Source: SG8-30 sp963695155
GTDB lineage: Bacteria; Pseudomonadota; Gammaproteobacteria; Steroidobacterales; Steroidobacteraceae
Length of the DNA: 64,000 nucleotides
Direction: 5' to 3'
Assembly (NCBI GenBank): GCA_963695155.1
Contig: CAVOGD010000005.1
Span: 1-64,000 of the forward strand
Made by a program: the position numbers and the translations under genes
Notes under the pieces: model-generated
What the model was told of the DNA's origin: nothing
Seen by the model: the letters and a program-made list of their open reading frames with translations, nothing else
Databases searched by the model: none
In this document: positions 54,026 to 63,302 of the stretch, one piece after another
Layout of the letters: the number at the start of each line of letters is the position of its first letter
Numbering within the stretch: the first letter of the stretch is position 1

Positions 54026-56265
54026 ATGCCAACCTCCAGCAACAGACCGTCTTCCACCTGACCGGCAGGCGGCCGGCGGAATCCCTGGAGCCGCTGTCCG
54101 GACGGCAGCTGCGCCCGGCACTGGTCGCGCGTTATCGCGACCTGACGCGCCTGCGTTACGACTTCCCGGTGGTGCTGGTCAGCGGCGCGCAAGACGCGCC
54201 TTTCGTCCGCTCGCTGACCGAGATCGTCAACGCCTTCCTGCGCGCGAACGCCGCGCCGGGCCCGGATGGCGAGGGGCTGCGCAAGCACGTCATGCGCGTC
54301 GAGCGCGAGATCCGCCGCGACCTGGCGGCCGGCAAGCGCGGCCGCCTGTCGGAATTGTGGCCCCGTGCCGCGCTGCGCCTGGCGGAGCACGCCGACGCGG
54401 CGCTGGCCGAAGCACTGGAACATGCCGGCAGTTCGCTGGGCGTGGACGGCGAGCTGCTGGACTGCGGCGAGGACATGCCGGCCGCGGTGCTGGAGCACGC
54501 GTGGCGCCGCGTGCAGGACGCACGGGCCCGCGACGCACGCGTCGAGATCAATGCGCTGATCGTGCGCCTCAACGACATCCTGCGGGTCGATTACGCCAAC
54601 TCGGAGGCCGGCCGCACGCCCGACAGTCTCGGCAGGTCGGTCGGCACCAAGCAGGCCGGCATGTTCGACTTCGAAATGATGTCGCGCATCCTCGCGCTGG
54701 GCTCGCCGGTGCGGCGCCTTTCCGACAGCCGCCGTGCGCGCATCGACGACGCACTCGCGGTGATGCGTTCGCAGCGCTTCTTCCCGGTGGTGACCACGGG
54801 CAGCGAGGCGGTCCAGCCGTTCGGCTTCGTCTTCGACTCCTGTCGCGAGGCGCTGCAGGAGTACTCGAATCGCCTGCCGCTGATGGCGGAGCTCGTCAGG
54901 GCGATGTCCATCGCCGCACTCGAGGCGGACGGCCGCTACGTCGAGGCCAAGCACGACCCGCTGTTCGCGGACAGCGACCCGGATTCGCTGCGGGCGCAGG
55001 ACCTGGCGATGTTCCCCGACTACCTCGTGTGCCTGCGGCGCCGCGAGCACGGCGTCGCGGCCGACGCGCCCTTGATGGAGCTGCTGTCCTCCGGCATGCC
55101 GGCCAAGGTGCTGGTGCAGGTGGACGACATCCTCGAGGAAGCCTCGCTGGGCCAGGGCCGCTTCCCCTTCGGCATGCGCAGCGTGCAGCTGGCCAGCACC
55201 GCCATCGGGCTGACCGAGACCTTCGTGCTGCAATCGAGCAGCTCGAACCTGCTGCAGTTGCGCGACCGCATCCGCGCCGGCATGGAGCACGCGGGCTCCG
55301 CGCTGTTCAGCGTCTTCTCCGGCAGCGCGGCCGGCGGCGACGGCCTGCCCGCCTACCTGGTGAGCGCCGCGGCGATGCAGTCGCGCGCGTTCCCGGCCTT
55401 CACGTACGATCCCGGCACGGGCACCGACCTCGCCTCGCGTTTCTGCCTCGAGCACAACCCGCAGGCCGAGGCCGCGTGGCCGGTGACCTCGTTCGAGTAC
55501 GCCGACGCGGACCTGCAGCGCATCACCGGGCCGCTGGCTTTCACGCTGGCCGACTTCATCGCCTGCGACCCGCGCCACGCAAGGCATTTCGCGCTGGTGC
55601 CCCAGGGGGCCTGGAACGAAGCGATGATGCCGGTGGCCGAGTGGCTGTCCCGGGATACGGACGAGCCCGACGGCAAGGTGCCTTACCTGCTGGCCGTGGA
55701 CGAGGCCAACGTCCTGCACCGCATCATCGTCGACGACAAGATCATCCAGGCCGCACGGCGTTGCGGCGAGAACTGGCGCCGGCTGCAGGAACTGGGCGGC
55801 ATCAACAACTCCTATGCCGAGCGCCTGCTGGCCCGCGAGAAGGCCCTGTGGGAAGAGGCCAGGCAGAAGGAAATCGCGGCGCTGTCAGGCGCCCGGGCGC
55901 AGCCCGCGGCAGCCGAGGCATCGCCGGCGGCCGACGCAGAGCCGGCCGCGACCCCCGCAGAGCCAGCGCCGGCCGCCGCAGAGCCGGCGCCGGCCGTCGA
56001 GGAAGCCGCGCGCTCGCCCGACGAGCCGTACATCGAGACCATCCGCTGCTCGTCGTGCAACGAGTGCACGAACATCAACGACGCGATGTTCAAGTACAAC
56101 GACGACCAGCAGGCCTACGTCGCCGACCTGAAGGCCGGCACCTACCGGCAGATGGTCGAGGCCGCGGAGAGCTGCCAGCTCGCCATCATCCATCCGGGCA
56201 AGCCCTGGAACCCGAAGGAGCCCGGCCTCGAGGACCTGCTCAAGCGCGCGGCGACTTTCGACTGA
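54022..56265 (+). CDS. Large 747-aa protein with C-terminal [4Fe-4S] ferredoxin domain
   Basis: ATG overlaps the korB stop (ATGA), so it is certainly part of the operon. Residues 1-625 are not recognised. They hold alternating helices and strands, with ALIVRLNDILRVDYANSEAG, GMRSVQLASTAIGLTETFVL, LQSSSSNLLQLRDRI and PYLLAVDEANVLHRIIVDDK as notable blocks. Then comes an Ala/Pro/Glu-rich linker (about 625-668). The end is a ferredoxin-like domain: IRCSSCNECTNINDAMFKYN, then MVEAAESCQLAIIHPGKPWN. Four Cys fit one [4Fe-4S] cluster. It likely accepts electrons from KorAB and passes them to the Nfn-like pair; the big N-terminal part may be a docking or catalytic module. Its function is not known. 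Confidence 0.85.
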   Translation: MNANLQQQTVFHLTGRRPAESLEPLSGRQLRPALVARYRDLTRLRYDFPVVLVSGAQDAPFVRSLTEIVNAFLRANAAPGPDGEGLRKHVMRVEREIRRDLAAGKRGRLSELWPRAALRLAEHADAALAEALEHAGSSLGVDGELLDCGEDMPAAVLEHAWRRVQDARARDARVEINALIVRLNDILRVDYANSEAGRTPDSLGRSVGTKQAGMFDFEMMSRILALGSPVRRLSDSRRARIDDALAVMRSQRFFPVVTTGSEAVQPFGFVFDSCREALQEYSNRLPLMAELVRAMSIAALEADGRYVEAKHDPLFADSDPDSLRAQDLAMFPDYLVCLRRREHGVAADAPLMELLSSGMPAKVLVQVDDILEEASLGQGRFPFGMRSVQLASTAIGLTETFVLQSSSSNLLQLRDRIRAGMEHAGSALFSVFSGSAAGGDGLPAYLVSAAAMQSRAFPAFTYDPGTGTDLASRFCLEHNPQAEAAWPVTSFEYADADLQRITGPLAFTLADFIACDPRHARHFALVPQGAWNEAMMPVAEWLSRDTDEPDGKVPYLLAVDEANVLHRIIVDDKIIQAARRCGENWRRLQELGGINNSYAERLLAREKALWEEARQKEIAALSGARAQPAAAEASPAADAEPAATPAEPAPAAAEPAPAVEEAARSPDEPYIETIRCSSCNECTNINDAMFKYNDDQQAYVADLKAGTYRQMVEAAESCQLAIIHPGKPWNPKEPGLEDLLKRAATFD

Positions 56266-56280
56266 GGCTGCGGCGCAGGC

Positions 56281-57378
56281 GTGAGCGGCATGACGGACGG
56301 CGGGGCGCGGGGCGATTCGGCGACGCCGGCCGGACGGTCGCCGACCGGGCCGGTACGCGAGGAGCACCGCTTCGACGAGGCCGCCCTGCTGCGCTGGCTG
56401 CAGGCGCACCTGCCCGGCTTCGAAGGCCCGCTCGAACTGCTGCAGTTCGACGCGGGGCAGTCCAACCCGACCTTCCTGCTTCGCGCCGCGTCGGGCCAGT
56501 ACGTGCTGCGCAAGCAGCCGCCCGGCAAGCTGGTCGCCTCCGCCCACTCGATGGACCGCGAGTACCGCGTGCTGTCGGCGCTGGCCGGCAGCGACGTGCC
56601 GGTACCCATGGCGCTCGCGTACTGCGACGACCCGGCGCAGATCGGCACGCAGTTCTACGTCATGGAGTACGTGCCGGGTCCGGTCTTTCACGACCCGTTG
56701 CTGCCGGGAGCGACGCCCGCGCAGCGCGCGGCCCTGTATGACTCGATGAATGCCGCGCTCGCGGCGCTGCACTCGGTGGACTGGCGCGGCGCGGGCCTGG
56801 ACGGCTTCGGGCGCCCCGACCACTACGTCGAGCGGCAGGTCGCCCGCTGGGGCAAGCAGAACGACGCGCTGGGCAGCGCCGACGCCGGCCCGCTGACCGC
56901 GCTGCGCGCGTGGCTCGAGGCCCACCTGCCCGACGACGAGCCGGCCGCCATCGCGCACGGCGACTATCGCATGGGCAACATGATCTGCGCGCTGGACCGG
57001 CCGCGCGTCGTGGCCATCCTGGACTGGGAACTCGCGACCATCGGCCATCCGCTCGCCGACCTGGCCTATTGCTGCATGGCCTACGATTTCCCGGCCGGCC
57101 ACGCCGTCTCGAAGGGCTTCGCGGGCGCCGACCTGGCCGAACTGGGGATTCCCGCCGAGGACGACTTCGTGGCCGCCTACGCGCGTCGAACCGGGCGCGA
57201 CGAGGTGCCCCACTGGCGCTTCTTCAAGGCTTTCAGCCTGTACCGCATGGCGTCCATCCAGCGCGGCGTATACGCGCGCGCGCTGGCCGGCAATGCCAGT
57301 TCGACGATGGCGCACCTGTTCGGCGAGAGCTGGCGCATGGTCGCCGAGGCCGGTCATGCCGTGATCGCCGGGCGCTGA
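56281..57378 (+). CDS. APH/ACAD10-11-type phosphotransferase
   Basis: A 365-residue kinase-fold protein. GTG at 56281 opens the frame; ATG at 56290 is an alternative. Features are LELLQFDAGQSNPTFLLRAA, QYVLRKQPPGKLVASAHSMD (Lys of the ATP site), FYVMEYVPGPVFHDPLLPG, IAHGDYRMGNMICALDRPRV (catalytic HGDxxxxN) and VAILDWELATIGHPLADLAY (Mg-binding Asp). This group is homologous to the kinase domain of ACAD10/11 and to LvaA, which phosphorylate the 4-hydroxy group of 4-hydroxyacyl-CoA. It follows the redox operon by 15 bases, with an acyl-CoA dehydrogenase convergent next door. Confidence 0.88.
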   Translation: MSGMTDGGARGDSATPAGRSPTGPVREEHRFDEAALLRWLQAHLPGFEGPLELLQFDAGQSNPTFLLRAASGQYVLRKQPPGKLVASAHSMDREYRVLSALAGSDVPVPMALAYCDDPAQIGTQFYVMEYVPGPVFHDPLLPGATPAQRAALYDSMNAALAALHSVDWRGAGLDGFGRPDHYVERQVARWGKQNDALGSADAGPLTALRAWLEAHLPDDEPAAIAHGDYRMGNMICALDRPRVVAILDWELATIGHPLADLAYCCMAYDFPAGHAVSKGFAGADLAELGIPAEDDFVAAYARRTGRDEVPHWRFFKAFSLYRMASIQRGVYARALAGNASSTMAHLFGESWRMVAEAGHAVIAGR

Positions 57379-57397
57379 CGGCCCGACGGCGCGCCGC

Positions 57398-58648
57398 TCA
57401 GGCGTCGCCCGGCACCGACAGCCACGGCGCGGTGGCGCCGCGCCGTTCGGCCGCGGCCTTCATCTCCAGTTTCGCCACAGTGCGCAGGTGCACCTCGTCG
57501 GGCCCGTCGGCGACGCGCAGCGCCCGCCCCCAGGTCCACATCGAGGCCAGCGGCGTGTCGTTGGAAAGGCCCATCGCGCCGAATACCTGCATGGCGCGGT
57601 CGCACACCGCCACCTGCACACCCGGCACCAGCGCCTTGATCATGGCGACTTCCCGCGCCGCACCCTGCGCCCCCTCGCGGTCGATCAGCCAGGCGGTGCG
57701 CAGCACCAGCAGGCGCGCCTGCTCGATCTCGATGCGCGAGCGCGCGATCCACTCCGCCACGGTGCCATGCTGGTGCAGGTGCCGGCCGAAGGCCTTGCGG
57801 TCCGCAGCGCGCTCGCACATCAGTTCCAGCGCCAGCTCGGCCTGGCCGATGGAACGCATGCAATGATGGATGCGCCCCGGCCCGAGGCGGGCCTGCGCCA
57901 TGGCAAAGCCCGCGCCCTCCTCGTGCACGAGGTTGGCCGCGGGCACCCTGACGTTCCTGAACAGCAGCTCGCAGTGACCCTCGGGCGAGTGGTGGTTCAT
58001 GACCGGCATGTCCCGCACCACCGTCAGGCCGGGCGCGTCCATCGGCACCAGCACCAGGCTGTGGCGCCGGTACGGCCCGGCTTCCGGGTCGGTGACGCCC
58101 AGCACGATCGTCAGGCGGCAGTTCGGGTGCGCGGCGCCCGTGATGAACCACTTGCGGCCGTTGACGACGTACTCGTCGCCCTCGCGGCGGATCGACGTCT
58201 GGATGTTGGTCGCATCCGAGGACGCGACGTCCGGCTCCGTCATGGAGAAGCACGAGCGGATCGATCCCGCCAGCAGCGGCGCCAGCCACGCCTCGCGCTG
58301 CGCGGGGCTCGCGAACAGGTGCAGGATCTCCATGTTGCCGGTGTCCGGCGCGCTGCAGTTGAAGACCTCGGACGACCAGTGGACCCGTCCCATGAGCTCG
58401 GCGAGCGGCGCGTATTCGAGGTTGCTGAGGCGCGTGCCGGGCTCGTCGTCGCGCAAGCCCGGCAGGAACAGGTTCCACAGGCCCTCGGAACGCGCCAGGT
58501 CCTTGAGGTCCTCGATGACCGCCGGGTGGCGGCTGCCCGCGGCCACCTCCCGCTGCCACCGCGGCATGGCCGGCACGACGTATTCCTCGAGGAAGCGCCT
58601 TACCCGCAAACGCAGTTCTTCCGTGCGCGCCGAGTACCCGAAATCCAT
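57398..58648 (-). CDS. Acyl-CoA dehydrogenase (ACAD11/LvaC-like)
   Basis: A 416-residue flavoenzyme. Start MDFGYSARTEELRLRVRRFL with GGAGG 7 bases upstream. Marks are RSCFSMTEPDVASSDATNIQ (FAD/substrate loop), VVNGRKWFITGAAHPNCRLT, MPVMNHHSPEGHCELLFRNV, AKIMAKAL-like helix VAMIKALVPGVQVAVCDRAM, and QVFGAMGLSNDTPLASMWTW. The position of the usual catalytic Glu needs alignment. Together with the APH-type kinase it matches the pair that removes a 4-phospho group to give a 2-enoyl-CoA, so it is a good candidate for hydroxyacid breakdown; an ordinary beta-oxidation step is the alternative. Confidence 0.9.
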   Translation of the reverse strand: MDFGYSARTEELRLRVRRFLEEYVVPAMPRWQREVAAGSRHPAVIEDLKDLARSEGLWNLFLPGLRDDEPGTRLSNLEYAPLAELMGRVHWSSEVFNCSAPDTGNMEILHLFASPAQREAWLAPLLAGSIRSCFSMTEPDVASSDATNIQTSIRREGDEYVVNGRKWFITGAAHPNCRLTIVLGVTDPEAGPYRRHSLVLVPMDAPGLTVVRDMPVMNHHSPEGHCELLFRNVRVPAANLVHEEGAGFAMAQARLGPGRIHHCMRSIGQAELALELMCERAADRKAFGRHLHQHGTVAEWIARSRIEIEQARLLVLRTAWLIDREGAQGAAREVAMIKALVPGVQVAVCDRAMQVFGAMGLSNDTPLASMWTWGRALRVADGPDEVHLRTVAKLEMKAAAERRGATAPWLSVPGDA

Positions 58649-58726
58649 GGTCACGCCTCCGCCCAGCCAGGGGGCCGTTGATTTGCGCGAGTCATGGGGT
58701 GCAATGCTAGCAGGCGCGGGCCGTCG

Positions 58727-59491
58727 TCAGAGTTGCTCCCGGATCGTCAGGCCGCCGTCCACGACGAGGGTCTGGCCGGTCAGGTACGCCGCCGCGGCCG
58801 AGGCCAGGAACACCGCCACGCCACCGATGTCCTGCGGCTCGCCGATGCGCGGCACGGGCGTGAAGCGTTCCAGCCGCGCCAGCGCCGCGGCGTTCTGCCA
58901 CAGCGCCTTCGAGAAATCCGTGCGGATCAGCCCCGGCGCGATGCAGTTGGCGCGGATGCCCTTCGGCCCCCACTCCACGGCGAGGTTGCGCACCAGCGCT
59001 GCGTCCGCCGCCTTGGACATGCCGTACACGCCCAGCATCGAGCTGCCCTGCCCGCCCACGATGCTCGAGATCACGATGATGGACCCGCCGCCGCGCGCCG
59101 CCATGTGCGGCGCCGCCATGTTGCACAGCCAGAAGTTGCTGCGCACGTTGCTGCCCATGATCTTGTCGTAAGCCTCGTCGGAGATGCCGGACATCGGCCC
59201 GAAATGTGGATTCACCGCCGCATTGCAGACCAGCACGTCCAGGCCGCCCCACGCGCCTACGGCGGCGTCCACCAGGCCGGCCAGCTGGGCCTTGTCGGAG
59301 ACGTTGCACTGCACCGCCATGGCCTGCCCGCCTGCCTCGGCGATCGCCGCGACGACCTGCTCGCAGGCGTCCAGCTTGCGGCTCGCCACCACGACCTTCG
59401 CGCCGGCCAGCGCCATGCTTTCCGCAATGGCGCGGCCGATGCCGCGGCTCGCGCCGGTGATCACCGCAACCTTGCCGTCGAGTCCGAACAT
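58727..59491 (-). CDS. Short-chain dehydrogenase/reductase
   Basis: A 254-residue SDR. Start MFGLDGKVAVITGASRGIGR has AGGAG upstream. The NAD(P) motif is TGASRGIGRAIA; NNAG is replaced by CNAA in LDVLVCNAAVNPHFGP. The catalytic Ser is in IIVISSIVGGQGSSMLGVYG and the Tyr-Lys in GVYGMSKAADAALVRNLAVE. The end is LTGQTLVVDGGLTIREQL. The sequence resembles Dhrs4/Lva-type SDRs working on hydroxyacyl-CoA or retinoid-like ketones. Same strand as the ACAD gene, 79 bases upstream, so likely co-transcribed. Confidence 0.93.
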   Translation of the reverse strand: MFGLDGKVAVITGASRGIGRAIAESMALAGAKVVVASRKLDACEQVVAAIAEAGGQAMAVQCNVSDKAQLAGLVDAAVGAWGGLDVLVCNAAVNPHFGPMSGISDEAYDKIMGSNVRSNFWLCNMAAPHMAARGGGSIIVISSIVGGQGSSMLGVYGMSKAADAALVRNLAVEWGPKGIRANCIAPGLIRTDFSKALWQNAAALARLERFTPVPRIGEPQDIGGVAVFLASAAAAYLTGQTLVVDGGLTIREQL

Positions 59492-59739
59492 CGTCCCGCT
59501 CCTGGCCGGCTGGGTTGGCCGGCGATCCGCGTCACATCCTGTTGCGGGATCCCCGCGCAATCAAGCGCCACGCGCGCGCCGGCACGCCCGGCTAGCGGAA
59601 AACCCCCGTGGAATAGGCATTTGCGAAGGATGGTTCGGTACTACCCACCAAGCGGGCGCGCCGGTCCGGTGCCTAGAATTTATCGTTTTCGCCCGGATTC
59701 ATTGGCCGCCCGTGGCGCGGTCGCTCCAGGAACGGCTTC

Positions 59740-61431
59740 ATGAACGACAGACCCAGCTTCGTGCACGGCGCCAGCGACGTCCCGCTGCGCTACCTGACCG
59801 TCGGCGCATTGCTCGACGAAACCGTCGCGCGCCATGGCGACCGCGAGGCGCTCGTCGTGCCCCACCAGCGGGTGCGCTGGACCTATCGCGAACTTGCGCA
59901 GCGGGCGGAGCGGTTCGCAGCGGGCCTGTACCGGCTGGGCATCCGGCCCGGCGACCGGGTCGGCATCTGGTCGCCGAACAATGCCGAGTGGGTCGTCACA
60001 CAGCTGGCGACCGCCCGGCTCGGCGCGATCCTGGTCAACATCAACCCGGCCTACCGCCTGGCGGAACTCGAATTCGTGCTGAACAACGTCGGTTGCCGCA
60101 CGCTGGTGCTGGCCGACGAGTTCAAGAGCAGCGACTACGTCGCCATGATCCGCGAGCTGGCGCCCGAGCTGGGCAGCTGCATGCCGGGAGCGCTGACGTC
60201 CGGCCGGCTGCCGACGCTGCAGCACGTCATCCACCTCGGCGCCGACGCCCTGCCAGGCTTCCTGCGCTTCGAGGACGTCGACCGCCTGGGCGATCCCGCC
60301 GACCGCGAGGACATCGCGGCGCTCGCCGCGCGGCTGCAGCCCGACGACCCGATCAACATCCAGTTCACGAGCGGCACGACCGGGCTGCCGAAGGGCGCGA
60401 CGCTCACGCATTGCAACATCGTCAACAACGGCTACTTCGTGGCCGAGGGCATGAGCTTCACGGAGCAGGACCGGCTGTGCATCCCGGTGCCGCTGTATCA
60501 CTGCTTCGGCATGGTGCTGGGCGTGCTGGGCTGCGTGAGCCATGGCGCGGCCATGATCTTCCCTGGCGCGGCATTCGAGGCCGGCAGCGTGCTGGCGGCG
60601 GTCCAGGCGGAGCGCTGCACCGCGCTGTACGGCGTGCCGACCATGTTCATCGCCGTGCTCGAGCACCCCGACTTCCGGGGCGCCGATTTCTCGTCCCTGC
60701 GCACGGGCGTGATGGCCGGTGCGCCGTGCCCGGTCGAGGTGATGAAGCGCGTCGTCAGCGAAATGAACATGCAGCAGGTGACGATCGCCTATGGCATGAC
60801 CGAGACCAGCCCGGTGAGCTTCCAGAGCGGGCCGCACGACTCGCTGGAGCGGCGGGTCGGGACGGTCGGCCGCGTGCACCCGCACGTGCAGGTCAAGATC
60901 GTGGACGAGGCCGGCCGCGTGGTGCCGCGCGGGCAGAAAGGCGAGCTGCTGACGCGCGGCTACAGCGTCATGAAGGGCTACTGGGAGGACGAGGAGAAGA
61001 CCCGCAGGTCCATCGACGCGGACGGCTGGATGCACAGCGGCGACCTGGCGACGCTCGACGACGAGGGTTACTGCAACATCGTCGGACGGGTCAAGGACAT
61101 GATCATCCGCGGCGGCGAGAACATCTTCCCCGCGGAGATCGAGGATTACCTGTTCCGGCACCCGAAGATCCAGGACGCACAGGTCTTCGGCGTCCCGCAC
61201 GAACGCCTCGGCGAGGCGGTTTGCGCCTGGATCCGCCTCAAGCCCGGCCAGTCGTGCACCGAGGAAGAGGTGCTCGCGTTCTGTCGCGGCCAGATCGCCC
61301 ACTACAAGATCCCGCTGTACATCCGCTTCGTGGACGACTACCCGATGACGGTCACCGGCAAGGTGCAGAAATTCGTCATGCGCGAGCGGATGGCGGCGGA
61401 GCTGGGGCTACGGGCGGCGCAGACGGCCTGA
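59740..61431 (+). CDS. Acyl-CoA synthetase (ACSF2-like, FadD family)
   Basis: A 563-residue AMP-forming ligase. The AMP motif is NIQFTSGTTGLPKGATLTHC, followed by CIPVPLYHCFGMVLGVLGCV, MTETSPVSFQSGPHD, GWMHSGDLATLDDEGYCNIV, and RGGENIFPAEIEDYL. The C-terminal Lys is in MTVTGKVQKFVMRERM. It closely fits ACSF2/medium-chain acid:CoA ligases. It would activate the acid consumed by the neighbouring kinase, ACAD and SDR. Divergent from the SDR gene; the start MNDRPSFVHGASDVP is preceded by CAGGAACGG. Confidence 0.93.
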   Translation: MNDRPSFVHGASDVPLRYLTVGALLDETVARHGDREALVVPHQRVRWTYRELAQRAERFAAGLYRLGIRPGDRVGIWSPNNAEWVVTQLATARLGAILVNINPAYRLAELEFVLNNVGCRTLVLADEFKSSDYVAMIRELAPELGSCMPGALTSGRLPTLQHVIHLGADALPGFLRFEDVDRLGDPADREDIAALAARLQPDDPINIQFTSGTTGLPKGATLTHCNIVNNGYFVAEGMSFTEQDRLCIPVPLYHCFGMVLGVLGCVSHGAAMIFPGAAFEAGSVLAAVQAERCTALYGVPTMFIAVLEHPDFRGADFSSLRTGVMAGAPCPVEVMKRVVSEMNMQQVTIAYGMTETSPVSFQSGPHDSLERRVGTVGRVHPHVQVKIVDEAGRVVPRGQKGELLTRGYSVMKGYWEDEEKTRRSIDADGWMHSGDLATLDDEGYCNIVGRVKDMIIRGGENIFPAEIEDYLFRHPKIQDAQVFGVPHERLGEAVCAWIRLKPGQSCTEEEVLAFCRGQIAHYKIPLYIRFVDDYPMTVTGKVQKFVMRERMAAELGLRAAQTA

Positions 61432-61536
61432 GTCCGGCAATCCCGATCCCCTGAGGGCGCCCAGCCGCCGCCACGGCGGCCGACCCTGGCATATGATGCG
61501 CTCGCCGCCGCTGGCGCCCTTCACAGGACCCTCACC

Positions 61537-63177
61537 ATGCGTCTCGCCGCCGGAGTACTCGCCATGACCTTGATCGCCACCAGTCCGGGTACGTCCGCCG
61601 CCGCCGGCGACGCCGGATCCGCCGGCTACGAGCAGTTGCTCGCGCTGTTCACAGAGTGGCGGTCCTTCGAGCAGCCCAAGCCCCGCAACGGCGCGCCCGA
61701 CTACACGGCCGCGACGCTGGAGCGCCAGCACGCGGAGTTGAAGTCCTGGCAGGCGCGGCTGGCCGCGATCGACCCGGGCGGCTGGCCCGTCGAAAGGCAG
61801 GTGGACTGGCACCTCGTACGGGCTGAGATGAACGGCTTCGACTTCAACCTCCGCGTCCTCAAGCCGTGGCAGCGCGACCCCGCCTTCTACAAGACCGTGT
61901 GGACCGAGCAAAGCGACACGCCGGCGCACGAAGGCCCGACGCATCACCAGGCGGTTGAGCTGTGGACCTATGCCTTTCCGTTGTCGCCCGCCGCCGAGGC
62001 CGAACTCGCCGCCGGGCTCGGCATCATCCCGCCGTTGCTCGAGCAGGCCCGCATGAACCTCACCGGCAATGCGCGGGACCTATGGGTCTCCGGCGTCGGC
62101 ACACTCCGCCAGCAGGTCGCCGATCTCGACGCACTCGCCGGTTCGCTACCGGGGGCGACGCCGGCGCTGCGGCAGGCGCTGCACGAGGCGCGGCAGGCGA
62201 CCGTCGAATTCGTCTCCTGGCTCGAGCAGCAGGCACCCGCCAAGACCGGCCCGTCCGGCATCGGCAAGGACCACTACACCTGGAACCTGCGGAACGTTCA
62301 CCTCGTGCCGCTGACCTGGGAGGAGGAAGTCGTGATCCTCGAACGCGAGCTCGCTCGCGCGCATGCCGCGCTGCGGATCGAGGAGCACCGCAACCGCGAC
62401 CTGCCGCCGCTGCAGGCGATCGGCAGTCCCGAGGAATTCGAGCGCCGCACTGACCAGGCGGTCGGCAAGTACATGGCGTTCCTGCGGGACCGCGAGGTAC
62501 TTCACGTGCGCGACTACATGGAACCCGCCCTGCGCGCGAAGCGCGGCAGCTTCGTGCCCGTGGAGCAGCGCAACTTCTTCTGGATCGCGACGCACCTCGA
62601 GCCGATGACCTTGTACACGCACTTCTATCACTGGTGGGACCTGGCCCGCATGCGCGAGGACCCGCACCCCAGCCCGATCCGCCGCGGGCCATTGCTCTAC
62701 AACATCTGGGACAGCCGTGCCGAGGGCGTGGCGACGGGGATGGAAGAGATCGTGATGCACGCCGGGTATTACGACGACAACCCGCGTGCGCGGGAGATCG
62801 TCTGGATCATGCTGGCGCAGCGCGCGGCGCGCGGCCTCGGCTCGCTGTACGCGCACGCCAACGAGTTCACGATGAAGCAGGCCGCGGACTTCCACGTTGC
62901 CTGGACGCCGCGCGGCTGGATGCGCGAGGACCTGGACCTGCTGGGATTCGAGCAGCAGCTGTACCTGCGCCAGCCGGGTTACGGCACCAGCTACGTGACC
63001 GGCAAGCACCTCCTGGACACACTGCTCAAGGACCGCTCGCGCCAACTCGGGGACGGCTTCACGCTGGCGCGCTTCTTCGAGGAGGTGGACGCGGCCGGGA
63101 TGATCCCCGTCTCGCTGCTGCGCTGGCAGCTGACGGGCGACGGCGACGAGATCCGGTCCCTGACCAGCAACCCGTGA
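61537..63177 (+). CDS. DUF885-family exported protein
   Basis: A 546-residue protein with signal peptide (MRLAAGVLAMTLIATSPGTS, cleaved near SAAAG). The body is helical, with WYLVRAEMNGF-type segment VDWHLVRAEMNGFDFNLRVL, YTWNLRNVHLVPLTWEEEVV, LLYNIWDSRAEGVATGMEEI, VMHAGYYDDNPRAREIVWIM and FTMKQAADFHVAWTPRGWMR. This is the pattern of DUF885, some of which act as carboxypeptidase-like zinc enzymes, but the usual HExxH motif is not seen here (MEEIVMHAG lies at the equivalent place). No neighbour suggests its substrate. Confidence 0.8.
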   Translation: MRLAAGVLAMTLIATSPGTSAAAGDAGSAGYEQLLALFTEWRSFEQPKPRNGAPDYTAATLERQHAELKSWQARLAAIDPGGWPVERQVDWHLVRAEMNGFDFNLRVLKPWQRDPAFYKTVWTEQSDTPAHEGPTHHQAVELWTYAFPLSPAAEAELAAGLGIIPPLLEQARMNLTGNARDLWVSGVGTLRQQVADLDALAGSLPGATPALRQALHEARQATVEFVSWLEQQAPAKTGPSGIGKDHYTWNLRNVHLVPLTWEEEVVILERELARAHAALRIEEHRNRDLPPLQAIGSPEEFERRTDQAVGKYMAFLRDREVLHVRDYMEPALRAKRGSFVPVEQRNFFWIATHLEPMTLYTHFYHWWDLARMREDPHPSPIRRGPLLYNIWDSRAEGVATGMEEIVMHAGYYDDNPRAREIVWIMLAQRAARGLGSLYAHANEFTMKQAADFHVAWTPRGWMREDLDLLGFEQQLYLRQPGYGTSYVTGKHLLDTLLKDRSRQLGDGFTLARFFEEVDAAGMIPVSLLRWQLTGDGDEIRSLTSNP

Positions 63178-63302
63178 GGGGGATCGCGGCCGTACCTGTG
63201 TCTTTCATGCCACAGTAGCTACGGCTCCTGGATTAAGGTATACATTCGTGCTGTAACAGTCGCGTCGCGATTGTTGCGCTACTACCAATGAGGGGGAAAT
63301 TC

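Noticed and set aside
53050..56741. Very long open frames (over 700 codons) antiparallel or out of frame to korB and the ferredoxin-domain gene
   Set aside because: They are GC3-driven shadows, rich in Arg/Ala/Gly/Pro, with no motifs; the real genes on those bases have clear families and ATGA overlaps.
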